A DNA stretch of 64,000 bases from Chrysaora quinquecirrha (taxonomy: Eukaryota > Cnidaria > Scyphozoa > Semaeostomeae > Pelagiidae): the NCBI GenBank assembly GCA_014526335.1, contig JACTAT010000016.1:4146888-4210887 (forward strand), read 5' to 3'. Under the pieces are notes generated by a model. The model searched no databases. It had not been told where the DNA came from and saw nothing but the letters and a program-made list of their open reading frames with translations. The position numbers and the translations under genes were made by a program. How positions within the stretch are numbered: the stretch's first letter is position 1; the number at the start of each line of letters is the position of its first letter. This document shows, in pieces, positions 47,101-58,500 of the stretch.

Positions 47101-49437
47101 TTATGGTTTATGCAATCAAAAGCCTTCGAGAGATCCATGAAAACAGCTGCAGCATTTTCGCGATCATCTAATGCCCTTTTCAAACTTTCAACAAATCTAA
47201 GAAGAGCGTGTTGTGTATTATATCCTTTTCGGAAGCCACAGAGCAGTGGCGATAGAAAATTATTTGCGAATCGCTTCAGCTGTGTTTCTATAATTCTTTC
47301 ATAAACTTTTGATAAGCTGGGCAAAATTGTGATGGGCCTGTAGTTCTTTTACAAAAGCATCGTCCTTCTTGAAAATAGCCTTAACGTCACCCCTTTTTAG
47401 TTCATCAGGGAAAGTGGATTGTAAGATATTGGCATTTAGTTGTTGGTGCAAGATAGGAGCAATAATATCTTGATTTTTCTTTATGATCTCTGTTGGTAAA
47501 CGCAGCCATTGCCCCCGCAGGCCGCAACGACGGATTGTTTTACAGAGGAAATAACAGCAAAGAGCATTTAGGTTAATTACAGTAGATACAGGCTACGGGC
47601 CCTTTATTGGAAATAGCAACCCTTGAGATTCGCTGCCAGTCCACCTCTGTCAAGTCATCCTTACACCACACCAAGCACTTCATTATAAAAATTCTGGGAC
47701 CGTAATTTAAAACAATAATCGTTTCGGTCTTATAGTCGTGTTTCTAAGAATAAGACCGTTTAGAGTTGTTGAAGGGGTTTTGGGAACGGCGAGCAACACA
47801 ATGTACCCAGAAAGGAGAAACTATAGCATGTTTTGGAATTACCTAACAAAGATGGAAGACACCGATGCCACAGTCGAATCTCTTAAAAAAGATATCAAAA
47901 TACAGTCGCAATCGCGTAAGTGGGATTCGCAAAAGTCGGATTTTCGTTTGTCGGACAAAATTTGTCGGCTCCAACAAAAAAGAGGAACCCATACTATTGA
48001 TTTTCTTTCTAAAAATCTTGTTGCAAAAGAGCGAAAAGGGATACTGAAGACTGCTCAGACTTTCGAGGCAAGTTTTAAATTTCCGTTCGCCCCATTACTT
48101 TTTCCTCATATAGGAGACAATTGTCTCTTAAACTCTACAAAAGTTCAATTTTATTAGTGTATCCGATACATACCAGAGATGTTTCATTGCCAACTGCATG
48201 CATCATAATGGCATTTTCACTGACCATATTGCAATTAGTAGCTTCGCAAGTCATATTACCACACCAATTACACGACTGGTTGCAGAAGACATCTTTCTCT
48301 GTGATATTTTTAGTGTTGTTTACATTTAGACCATGGTAACTTGCCCCAAGAAGTTCAATAGTTCCAGAAGTAACATTAATTGAAGTGCCATTGTGACCAA
48401 TACAGAACATTTCGTTTAGTCTGTAATATGGGTTGCTGTATTCCTGGAAATAGAAGATTTTTGACGGTTAATTCTAGGTATGAGATGAAGATTTTCTACA
48501 ATATGAAATCAAATTGCCCGCGAAGGCTGTATAAAATGAAAGTGCTGATGAATGCAGTATGAAATGAACATGCTGAAGAATACAGTAAGAAATTAACATG
48601 CTGACGAATACAGTATGCAATGAACATGCTAAAGAATGCAGTATGAAATGAACATGCTGACGAATACAGTTCGCAATGAACATGCCGATGTATGTATTTT
48701 GAAATTAGCATGCTGACGAATGCAGTATGAAATTAACATGCTGACGAATACAGTTCGAAATGAAATGGACATGCTGACGAATACCGAACGATATGAGAAT
48801 GCTGACGAATACAGTATGAATTGAACATGCTGACGAATACAATGGGAAAGAACATGCCGACGAATGCAGTATGAAATGAATATTCCAACGAATGCGGTAT
48901 CAAATGAACATGCTGACGACTGAGAAATGAAGTCGGTGGTGAATATAGAATGGGATAGAATGAAACCCAACGAAGGAGAGCGACATGCTTTGGTTATAGA
49001 TCGACAAGGTCTAGTAAAATTACATCCGCAGCTATTTACGTGCGAAGAAACCCTGAATACATAATATAGCAAATTCTACAAGCAATCAAAAGCAATTTCA
49101 CCTGAGAAACACGCAAAGCAACGGCATGCATTTTATCCACATTCGTGTAATTCATTTTCTGCATGCACTCTTCCGAAGCGCACAACACTTTAGGCACATA
49201 TGATGCATTGTATGCAGTTTGATTGCATCCGTTTGGTGCTCTGCAAGAAAACGTGGAACACACTGCAGAAACGTCGCATGTTTGTGAGCATGTTGATGGA
49301 GAATAGTATCGGCATGCTGGATTCGTTCCGTTGATTAGCAGGGTAGAGAAAGCAAATTTCGGGTACAGGTAGAAAATCTGTGTCAGTGCGAGGAGTGACA
49401 TCGAGAATGATATAAACTGCGGAATGATGATCTCCAT
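44153..49437 (-). CDS. secreted/surface protein of tandem four-Cys modules, unrecognised
   Basis: Four exons, all phase 0: 49102-49437, 48174-48443, 45418-45894 and 44153-44488 (donors TCTCAG|GTGAAA, TCTCTG|GTATGT, AAACAG|GTATAT; acceptors TTTCCAG, TTTCGCAG, GTTTTAG), 472 aa. Residues 1 to about 29 are a signal peptide (MEIIIPQFISFSMSLLALTQ). Cysteine modules of about 20 residues recur, pattern C-x3-C-x5-C-x4-C, for example CIFNCQNGSRCDILTC, CIYNCDASSKCRKKRC and CNMSCMPDSQCPAVEC, with many N-x-S/T sites. Exon 3 has at least five modules and exon 4 at least three. The protein ends in a hydrophobic tail (IIIPSLLLLYRLYYSFFFY) fitting a GPI signal or a short membrane anchor. I do not recognise the family. 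Expected location is the cell surface or secretory pathway. Intron 1 holds a 28-nt minisatellite; intron 2 a LINE fragment; intron 3 a MULE-type MITE. Confidence 0.72.
44894..45306. mobile_element. Mutator-type MITE, copy 2
   Basis: Same termini as 1173-1558 (CAACCTCGTCCCCAGG / GGGGACGAGGTTG). Flanks AAGGACCCG and TGGGACCCG agree at seven of nine positions, an eroded 9-bp target duplication. Relative to copy 1 it carries an extra block of about 28 bp near the left end, bounded by CAAATCGA. It lies in intron 3 of the cysteine-rich gene. Confidence 0.8.
46060..47530 (-). mobile_element. 5'-truncated, inactivated LINE (non-LTR retrotransposon)
   Basis: The reverse-transcriptase C-terminal half is readable on the minus strand: DLSKAFDCINHKLL, GVPQGSVLGPLLFNIFINDL, and the catalytic YADDTTYY, followed by the conserved tail (IHEKALRIAYGD, LHQ-like, FKTLIKNW) seen in jockey/CR1-type LINEs. 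The copy is dead: one frame change near 47345-47355, just before NYRPITILPSLSKVYE, and an in-frame TAG at about 46697-46699. The endonuclease and N-terminal RT parts are missing. The 3' side ends in an ATT-rich tract near 46060-46085. It is inserted in intron 2 of the cysteine-rich gene, in the same orientation. Confidence 0.85.
48535..48940. repeat. 28-nt minisatellite
   Basis: About 14 copies of GAACATGCTGACGAATACAG + TATGAAAT (28 nt) in intron 1 of the cysteine-rich gene. A strongly decayed version in opposite orientation runs through 58985-59750. Confidence 0.8.
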
Positions 49438-50285
49438 AAATCAGTCATAAAATGTCTTCTACAGTTTATTCCAAGGGTTCAACTCTTTTTGGCAGTCAGC
49501 GAATTTTATCTGGAAAAGAAACGAAATATTAACTCTCCTTTGTTCTTTCACAGAATGGTGGACCTTAGGAGAAGGATATTGAGAGAAAGACTTGGGGCAA
49601 GTCCATGTTCTTTGTCAAAAAGTTCTTAGAATCATCTCAGGTCAAAAACAGCACATAACTATTATCTTTTATTTGTGTTGCAACTCTGAGTTGCTGCTTT
49701 CGAGGTCTTCAGGCAATCTCTTATAAGAAACTACAGGACACAAGCCCTTTGGTGAAAGTTAAGAAGCTCTATTTGAATGGACCAGGAGAAACTTTTTCGT
49801 TTGGCAAACTTACCAGATCAAAGCTTTCCAGACATTAAACCCGTTTCTTCCATACCTTGGCTGTAAAATACTAGAAAGAGAACTCTAGAAAAAGAAATCA
49901 TATGAAACATGGTTAATTAAAGAAGTGAAAATCATGAATATTTAAAATTTTCATAATTGATAATTTATCCTTACTTTCAAAGCAAAGATGCACTCCTACA
50001 TGAATGTTGTTTACTAGTTAGGTTAATGTTGATTACTTTTTTATGGAAATATCGATTCAATGCATCAAAATACAAACATCAATCTTACCTGTTTTGAGAA
50101 AAACAGGTTATGAGAGATACTGCATGTCATTATTATGATCATCATCATCATCACTATCATCATCATCCTCATCATCAACATCTTTATCGTCATGATCATG
50201 ATTACCATAGTCATCTTCATCATCATCGTCATCGTCAGTATCCTCATCTTCATCCTCATCATCTTCATCATCATCATTACGATCA

Positions 50286-50316
<31 letters not shown>

Positions 50317-50350
50317 TATCGCCATCATTATCATCGTCATCTTCATTATT

Positions 50351-50422
<72 letters not shown>

Positions 50423-51540
50423 GCTATCATGAACTATATCATCATCATCACCAGCATTATCATCATAGTCATCGTCGTCATCATCACCATCAACATCATC
50501 ACAGGTGAGGGGCTGAAAGAATACAAAGAAAACCAAAAATTTACAGACACAATCATAAATTCATCGAAAATCGGCACATCAGGTTTTTGCAAATCATTTT
50601 AGATGCAACAGGTTCATTTCAGCTTAAATAAAATACAAAAATAAGCTTCTAAGTTAAAATACTTTGATAAGGATGACAAACACGATAAACACAAAATAAA
50701 TTTCAATGAACAACTTCAAAATCCACTTCGATAAAGTCCTTTAAAAATTTCATATAATTTGATACAAATCTTAATCAGCTGTTGAGTATCGTATTGATCG
50801 AAATTAGCGATCAGACAACGACAAATGACGAGAAATGGCGACAGAGAGTAAGGAAAACGGGAAAACGAAGAAGTTCTCACGGAGAGGTCACCCTCTTATG
50901 TTATTATCGGAATCGACAAAATGAGTTCTGCCATAGGCCACAAAAAGAGAAATATAAATAGTTCTCTTGCAAGGAAAATTTACAAGCTGGAAAAATTTCG
51001 AAATGCTGGCTGTTCTGGCAATGCATAAGTTTCTGAGTTTGATGATGGACTCATGCAAAACGTCTAAAAGCGCCAAAAATTGACATGCAAATAGGGCTCG
51101 TAACGATACTTGTGACAGCGTTGTTTTGTGAATAAAGCATTTTGCACAAAAATAAGAAATATAATATACGATTTAGAATAAAATCAACAAGAACAACAAG
51201 TTGGTAATTTCAAAAACACGCAATAGAGAATGAGAGAAGTTCATAAATAGTTGGCCTTGTGTACTACTAATGGCCTAAAGGGTAGGCATGAAGTTTACAA
51301 GGTATCGTGCTCACTTTGTGATATCATCATACTGAACTGATGATTTCATACACAAAGTAAAGAAACTAAAAGAGTAGTTCCTGTCAACCAAGGGCCTAAT
51401 TTCTGAAAATTCCTTCATGGAAAATTATGACTTAATGGAAAGATTTGTTTTAGGGTAAATTTTCATGGTTCTTGTGTTCCCAATGTTGATAAAATTTATA
51501 TTAAGGAATTTTTTATTGATTGGACTCGAACCTGGATTGT
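49438..51540. other. intergenic stretch with an ATC microsatellite
   Basis: 5' flank of the cysteine-rich gene. A long ATC-type microsatellite occupies about 50130-50505, giving spurious poly-His, poly-Asp and poly-Met frames. No gene otherwise visible. Confidence 0.6.
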
Positions 51541-51653
51541 GTGATCACATAGCTGGTGACATTTCTAATTCAACGTCTCGAACCTTTTCTGATATCCCAA
51601 GGAGGAAAAACTGCTCTTTATCTCGAACTTTATCAAATTTTCTGTTGCAATAG

Positions 51654-51864
51654 ACGCTTCCGCAAAAGATGGGCGCCGTTTTCGCCCATTGTTTTCATTA
51701 AAGATTTTCGAAAGGAATTCTGGGAATAATTTCCTTAGTTACGTTTTTACATAGCTGCAGACGTTGAATTTGTAGCTAAGGAAATTATTCCCAGAATTAC
51801 CTTCGAAAAACCTTAAGAAAACCAAGGGATTGACAGAACGGCCGCCATCTTTTGCGGAAACGTC
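51654..51864. mobile_element. short foldback MITE (TA target), nested
   Basis: GACGCTTCCGCAAAAGATGG and CCATCTTTTGCGGAAACGTC are the ends, both abutting TA. The interior is also palindromic (CTGGGAATAATTTCCTTAG / CTAAGGAAATTATTCCCAG). Confidence 0.75.
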
Positions 51865-51899
51865 TATCTATAAAGAGACGGGCCAATAATACGCCTATA

Positions 51900-52303
51900 C
51901 ACGTTTCTTTTTTATAAGAAACCTAGCTCGGGGCCTAGTTCTAAAAGTTTCTTAATTTTTGGCCCAATTTTAGTTCTAAAAGTTTCTTAACAGTTTCTTA
52001 ACTTAATGGAAATAAATTGCAGTAAAAACGATAAAAAACGTGAATATAGCAAGCAAATTATTAATATTATTGTATTACAAAGAATTAGCCATGCTGGTGC
52101 GAGAATAGATGCGAGAAATCGCACGGAAATGCTTGACAATTGATTACCACGTCCACAAATGTGAAATTAGTATGTTGGAAAGCTGGCACAAAAATTTCTT
52201 AAGTTTCTTAACTCCTTCCTCCTAGTTCTAAAAGCTTCTTAACTTTTGGGGTGTCTAGTTCTAGGTTTCTTATAAACCGGTCTCTTATAAAAAAAATTAC
52301 GTG
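51900..52303. mobile_element. MITE with CACGT termini, family B copy 2, nested
   Basis: CACGTTTCTTTTTTATAAGA at the left mirrors CTTATAAAAAAAATTACGTG at the right. The interior repeats AGTTTCTTAA-type motifs. Related to 4476-4879. Confidence 0.6.
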
Positions 52304-52567
52304 CAAGTTCGTCTAGCGGGAATAGCAGTAGCCAAGTGTATCCGCTAGTTCGAACATTCGCTATTTTGAACAAATTCTAGCGTCCTTTGAGAGTTGGAGA
52401 TAGCGGATATAACTGTAGTTTTATGGATTTAGCAAAAAGAAGCAAACAAACTTGGTATGATACAAACAGTTTTGGTTAAATATTCATGTCTTCAAGCATA
52501 TTTCATTTTTCGGCTCAAAATGTTTCACAGAGTCTAGCAGATAGGTATGGTCAGCGTCGGATTAGAT

Positions 52568-55500
52568 TCATTTCATGGCTTCTTGTTGTAGCACGCGTGC
52601 CACAATACCACGAATGCGTGTCAGTGCAGCCTGAAAACAGATAAAATTAGTCAAAAACTCCAACGTTACGAAATACCCGAAGCCTAGACTCACTCCATAA
52701 GTCCCACTACTTCGCTCGATGTTGTTGTTGTTGTTTTTCAAAATCGCTCAGTGTGGGACTTGTGTCCTTACAGCTCTGAAACTGGCAAGCCGCGCCAAAA
52801 AATTGGCGTCCCAATCAGATTGCAGCATTTGCCTCAAAAACAATAGGTATTGTTTTTTGAACCAATCAAATGCATTTAAATCCTGAAACTCCAGAGTGAG
52901 GCCGTTGCCTGGACTTTTCGGACTGGTCTGGAAAATGTTAAGTTGCTGTGGCCGAAATCAAGACCCAACTGACCCGATTTCAGTGAATTTTTGGCCAGGC
53001 TGGTAACAATTAAATATTTTGGGAGTCAGAAAAGCTTTTATTCTGGCTTCAAGGCAAAAGAAATCGAGTTTTTGCTCAAAGTAACATTGTTTTTCGACCC
53101 ACTTTAGTTTCACCGAATTTAGGCCCATCAGAGTCCTGAGCCGAAGTGTCGGCAGACTTAAAGACAAGTTGTGAGTCTTGTAAAACAGATAGAAACAAGC
53201 CGAAAACATCATTAGATTCGCTATGAAATTTTACAACAGAATTTGAAATAAAAATTGGAATTAATTCTCGAATAAAGGCAAGAGAGCCTTAAGAGTCCCT
53301 GGTCGGTAGCATTCCGACTTTTCCACATACCGGTAAAATGAAAACGAGGCAACTCTTCAAAATAAGGGGAGCGTAAACTAGAGACTCGTGTAGTGAGTCT
53401 ACCCGAACCCCAGAGGGGACTCTATAAAAAGGCATCCAAGGGAGGTTCACCCGATAGTTAGGGATCGGAAATTTCGATTGATGAAGGATGTTCGGGATTT
53501 TTCATTTTCCGGTAAGAAACTATATATTTCATATCTCTAAGGGTGGGGGGGGTTAACTTTTGGATACGTTTATATAGCAATAGGGTTTGTTCCTCCAGCC
53601 AGCTCCCAATTGGTTCTCCCCTCTGAAATTCCATTAAAATTCTGATACTGTCAATGTTTTTATTCTCGTATGTAAAACAACAGCAGGGCTGTTGCTGCTA
53701 TAAATGTGGCTGTTGTTGTTTGGTAATACAGTTGAATCCCAGTAAAATGAAGCCTCACCACAAAAGGCGTGCGATTATATAAATGTATCCAGCCGGGCTG
53801 AAATCGAATACCTAAGACAAATGACGCCAAAATTGACACGTTTTGGCACGAAACTAAAGGTCAAACTGGGCTTACGCAAAGAGAGTTCCTAGCCCGGGCT
53901 AGAAAAAATTTGCGATTAAATGAGAAATCTTAGCGCGTTCAAGCGGGCTGGAAATCCTAGCCCGCCAAGCTGAAGGAGGGCTGGAATTCCAGTCCAGGCT
54001 GAGTTTTAAGCCCGGGCTGAAATTATATCATGTAATCACAAAATCAATTTTGCAGAGAATTGACCGGAGAGGAGGGCTGAGTTTGCAGTCCGTTTAACCG
54101 GGCTGAAATTCCAGCCCGGGCTGAAAATTCTCATATAATCGGCCCCTAATATAGTGAAGTGCTTACAGCGCGAAGTTCGTTACACCAGGGGTTCTTTATA
54201 CTAAAATTCTTCAACTTTAGTGGAAAAACTGTACAGAACAAGTGTAAAGATGTTGAGTTACTTACATGTGTTCCACTAAAATTTCCTTTGATATAAATAG
54301 GAGCTTTAGGACCTCCTTGCTTATCCTTCGGTACTTCGATTTCTGTTCCAGAGCTATCTTGTATACTAAGAACCTAAAAAAAACAGCGAAAGTTGCGATT
54401 CTTCGAAAGGTCTCTTAATTCAATGTTGCTGAATAACTTAGAATAAGGTCTTGTTGGGAAAGTTTCCATGGCAACAACATTTTTCCCTCGCAGTATGAAA
54501 TTCAGATCGCTGCTTCGACAAATGTAGGCCATCAAAACTTAATCTATAGGTGCTTTTGCTATTTCCCCTGATAATCAGTTTTCTAGGACTGACGGGGCTA
54601 CCGTGCTTAAATAAAACAAAATGTAAATGTAAACGCAATCTTGAAAATAAACGAAAAATGGAAGATAAAAGTGATTAACTGGCATACATAGAATTTAGCC
54701 AAAACAATTTTTGACAGCAAATGATACATTTAAAATATATGCAAATTATCTATGATAGCAGATGGTCCATATAATATTTGGAATATTTAAGACAAAATTC
54801 TTCGAGTCTAAAAATGCGCTCAGACCAAGATAAAATGTTAAGTTACCTTGTTCTGTAAAATTTAACCACTGCCTATACTCGATTAAGTGCCCCCTAAACA
54901 GACTGAAATAAACGCCCCTAAAAAGTGATGGAAATAATAAACGCCCTGAGGCGCTTAATCGAGGAGATACGGTAATATACTGCAAGTAACTCTTACCACG
55001 GAGCCTTTTTTACCAATGATTCTTCCTAAACAATTACCAGGGACAAAAGTTCAGTTTTCAGTTCAGCATCATACAAGCTACTTCGAAGACTTTCTTTGAT
55101 TTTACTAAACACACACAACGAAGCCTAAAAATGAATTTCATTCGTTAAGAAATACAAGACTTGAACCTCTAGGAATCATCTTTACGATATTTGGTTTGAA
55201 AAATTTCTGTTCGTCCAACACTAACAGGACCAGCGAGAACCAGATTTCACATTGCCTGATGATGGGAGACGGATCTCTCCCGAAACGTTGGCTGATAAAT
55301 ATCAAAGGCTTGCCATGAAAAGGGCAATTATCATGTCTAATAGGGTGTAAGAAACAGCCTTAATAAGCTCGAATATATTTACTAAAAGACGCTTACTGTA
55401 TTCTAAGAAAGCAAAACCCTTACCGCACTCTCTTTGACGAGAGCTCCCTCTTCAATGAGGGCCCCTCCTCAATGAGTGCTCCTCTCTAATGAACACCCCT

Positions 55501-58500
55501 CTCCAATGAATGCTCCTCTCTAATGAGCACCCCTTTCCAATGAGTGCCCCTCTCTAACGAACGCCCCTCTCCAATGAGTGGCACTCTCTAATGAACACCC
55601 CTCTCCAATGAGTGCCCCTCTCTGATGGGCACCCCTCTTCAATGAGTGCCCCTCTCTAACGAACGCCCCTCTCCAATGAGTGCCCTTCTCTAATGAACAC
55701 CCCTCTCCAATGAGTGCCCCTCTCTGATGGGCACCCCTCTTTAATGAATGCCCCTCTCTAACAAACGCCCCTCTCCAATGAGTGCCCCTCTCTAATGAAC
55801 ACCACTCTCCAATGAGTGCCCCTCTCTGATGGGCACCCCTCTTCAATGAGTGCCCCTCTCTAATGAGCACCTCACTCCAATGAGTGCCCCTCTCTAATGA
55901 ACACCTCTCTCCAATGAGTGCCCCTCTCTAATGAGCACCCCTTTCCAACGAGTGCCTTTCTCTAATGAGCACCCCTCTTCAATGAGTGCCCCTCTCTAAT
56001 GAACGCCTCCCTGTTACGAATACCCCCTCTCTAACAAGCACCCCTCTTTTATGAGCACCCCTCTCCGATGAGTACCTCTTTCCAATGAGTAACCCTCTCT
56101 TATAAGCACCTAATGAGCGCCCCTCTCCGATGAGCACCCCTCTCCGATGAGCACCCCTCTCGAATGAGCATCCCTCTCCAACAAGCGCCCCTCTCTAATT
56201 AGCACCCCTCTCTAATTAGCATCCCTCTCTGAGGCCAGAAAATAAAGGAGCGTCCCCGAGGCTCAGAGAATACGGCATATATGAAGTTTTAACAGTATGA
56301 CAAAAGAAATTACCTTCCAGATGGCTTCAGGAGGTCCATTAATTTCCACTCTGCTTTCTCCGCCCTCTTCTCCCTTGATGACGCGAACCTGCGCTTGACT
56401 GTACATTTTCATGTTGTTTATATGACCACCACGTTTGCCAATTATGGCTCCAACTGCACGTGTAGGAATCGAAATTGTTATTTGTTCTATCTGGAAGAAA
56501 GAGCGAATTTCAGTTAAGAATACAGTGCAAACCGACAAATAGGAACCGAAAAATTAGAGCCACTGTCTCAGTAGTTCTCAAATTTTCTCCGAATGTGAAA
56601 GTGACGAGGAATAACAAAGCCAAAAACTGGAAGGACCAGTAATTTCGAAGTGTTTATGAACAAGGTTTGGAGTTTACCATTTTAAGCTCTAAAGTTTTTG
56701 ACTGTCTTTGTTCTTGAACCACTGGTCTTTATTAGTGGGTCTGCACTGTAGTTAAAAGGCAAGTTTGCCGGTTTATAAGGACAGAATCTGCCTTCTTTAG
56801 TACCATAAATGTTGACATAACAAGATATATATTTGCCACGAATGGCAAAAACTGAAGAAGAGAAACACAACTGAAACACAATGTCAAACGGGACGAAAGC
56901 CTGCATGACTTGGTGAGTTGCTCCACGACTTCATTCGGGTCGTTAGCTCGGTCGAACGTCATTGGCTCTCTGATCATGCAGTCCAGGTTCTATCACATTT
57001 ACTGTGGTATGCCACTCGTGGAGAAATGTATCTAGTGTTTACTATTCATGAAAAATATATGTCAATATGAATGGTACTATAAAATAAGGCTCAAAATAGC
57101 CAAAAACAAAGCAAAACAGGAGGAGACCCTTGTGATGTATAACTTGGAAAGCTACTCAACGATTTCATTGGGCTCTTTACTTTAGCTAAGTTGAATCATT
57201 GTTGGCTCTCTGATCATGCAGCCCAGGTTCGAATCACATCGACTGTGGTAGACTATTTGTGGAGAAATCCATCCTATCGTGCGCCATTCTTGAAAACCAT
57301 ACATCAATATATATGGTACTGAGGAAGGTTCAACTTAGCCGAAGCACAAAGCAAAACAGGAGGAGACCCTTTTGTTGTATGACTTGGAAATCTGCTCCAC
57401 GATTTCACTGGGCTCTTTGCTAAGTTGAACCGTTGTTGGCTCTCTGATCATGCAGCCCAGGTCCGAACACAATCTACTGTGGTATGCCCCTCGTGGAGAA
57501 ATCTTTCTTAGTGTATGCCATTCATGAAAAATATATGTAAATATGAATGGTACTGAAGAAGGCTCAACGTAGCCGCAACACAAAGCAAAACAGGAGGAGA
57601 CCCTTGTGCTGTATAACTTGGAAAGCTACTCGACGATTTCATTAGGCTCCTTAGCAAAGTTGAATCGTCGTTGGCTCTCTGATCATGAAGTCCAGTTTCT
57701 ATGCTTTGGTTCGCACACATCTATTGTGGTATGCCACCCGTGAAAAACAGTTTGAAGAAAATCTTCATTTTTTCCATCTGTACCCGTGCCCCTTTAAATT
57801 ACAAAGGGAAGATGGAGACTTACCTCGCTAGTTCGAGGACCAACGTAGCTGTTCACCTGTTGGTAAGGTGAACCTCCAGATCCCATCATGCCTGGGTAAC
57901 CATTAATCATGCCAGGTGATCCAGGGTACATGGGACTCATTCCCTGTTCGATTAGATCAAGAAGCTTTATTAATCTGGGTTAATAATGGCAAAAGACTGT
58001 CTTACAAACTTAGAAAAACAACTTCTGTGGCCTGTACTTGGTGCCGCCCAAGAAACAAAATCCCTTCCATTTTTTTATACTAAATTACAGAAAATGTATA
58101 CCCTAAATTACACCAACACATTAACTCGTACATTACAATATATGCTAAAATGTACTATACTATGTCAACAAATCAAACTTTACCAAGAAAGTGAAAACGA
58201 ACGAAAATAAGACCGATGTTTATAAAGTTTATAGAAATTATACAGAAATCAGTACCCTTATTTAGACCAATTTTCAAAGACCAAAATCATGAAAAATGAT
58301 ACCCTTTTGGACGGCACATCCCCCATACCTAAAATATATAAAGTACCCCCGGGCTTTGCAGATCAAGACGACGGATCTCTTATTAGATAATCAAGATGAT
58401 GCAAAAACATTCAATAGCCATGATATATCATCACGAGACATGGCAGTCGCAACTGTATTGACAGGAGTGGAAAGTTATGGTAGAGCGCCTCTTGCTTTCC

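Larger units (their letters stand above)
51541..52414. mobile_element. decayed pogo/Tigger-like MITE carrying two nested MITEs
   Basis: The outer parts (GGAGGAAAAACTGCTC, TTATCTCGAAC at left; AGATAGCGGATATAACTG at right) match 5995-6587. Two other elements have inserted into it, described at 51654 and 51900. The left boundary is approximate. Confidence 0.6.

Noticed and set aside
47738..48157. 139-codon + strand ORF
   Set aside because: Runs antisense across the end of exon 2 of the cysteine-rich gene and into intron; contains repeat-like CGCGTAAGTGGGATTCGC blocks and no recognisable domain.
55520..55870. 116-codon ORF of Arg-Gly-Ala-His repeats
   Set aside because: Minisatellite translation.
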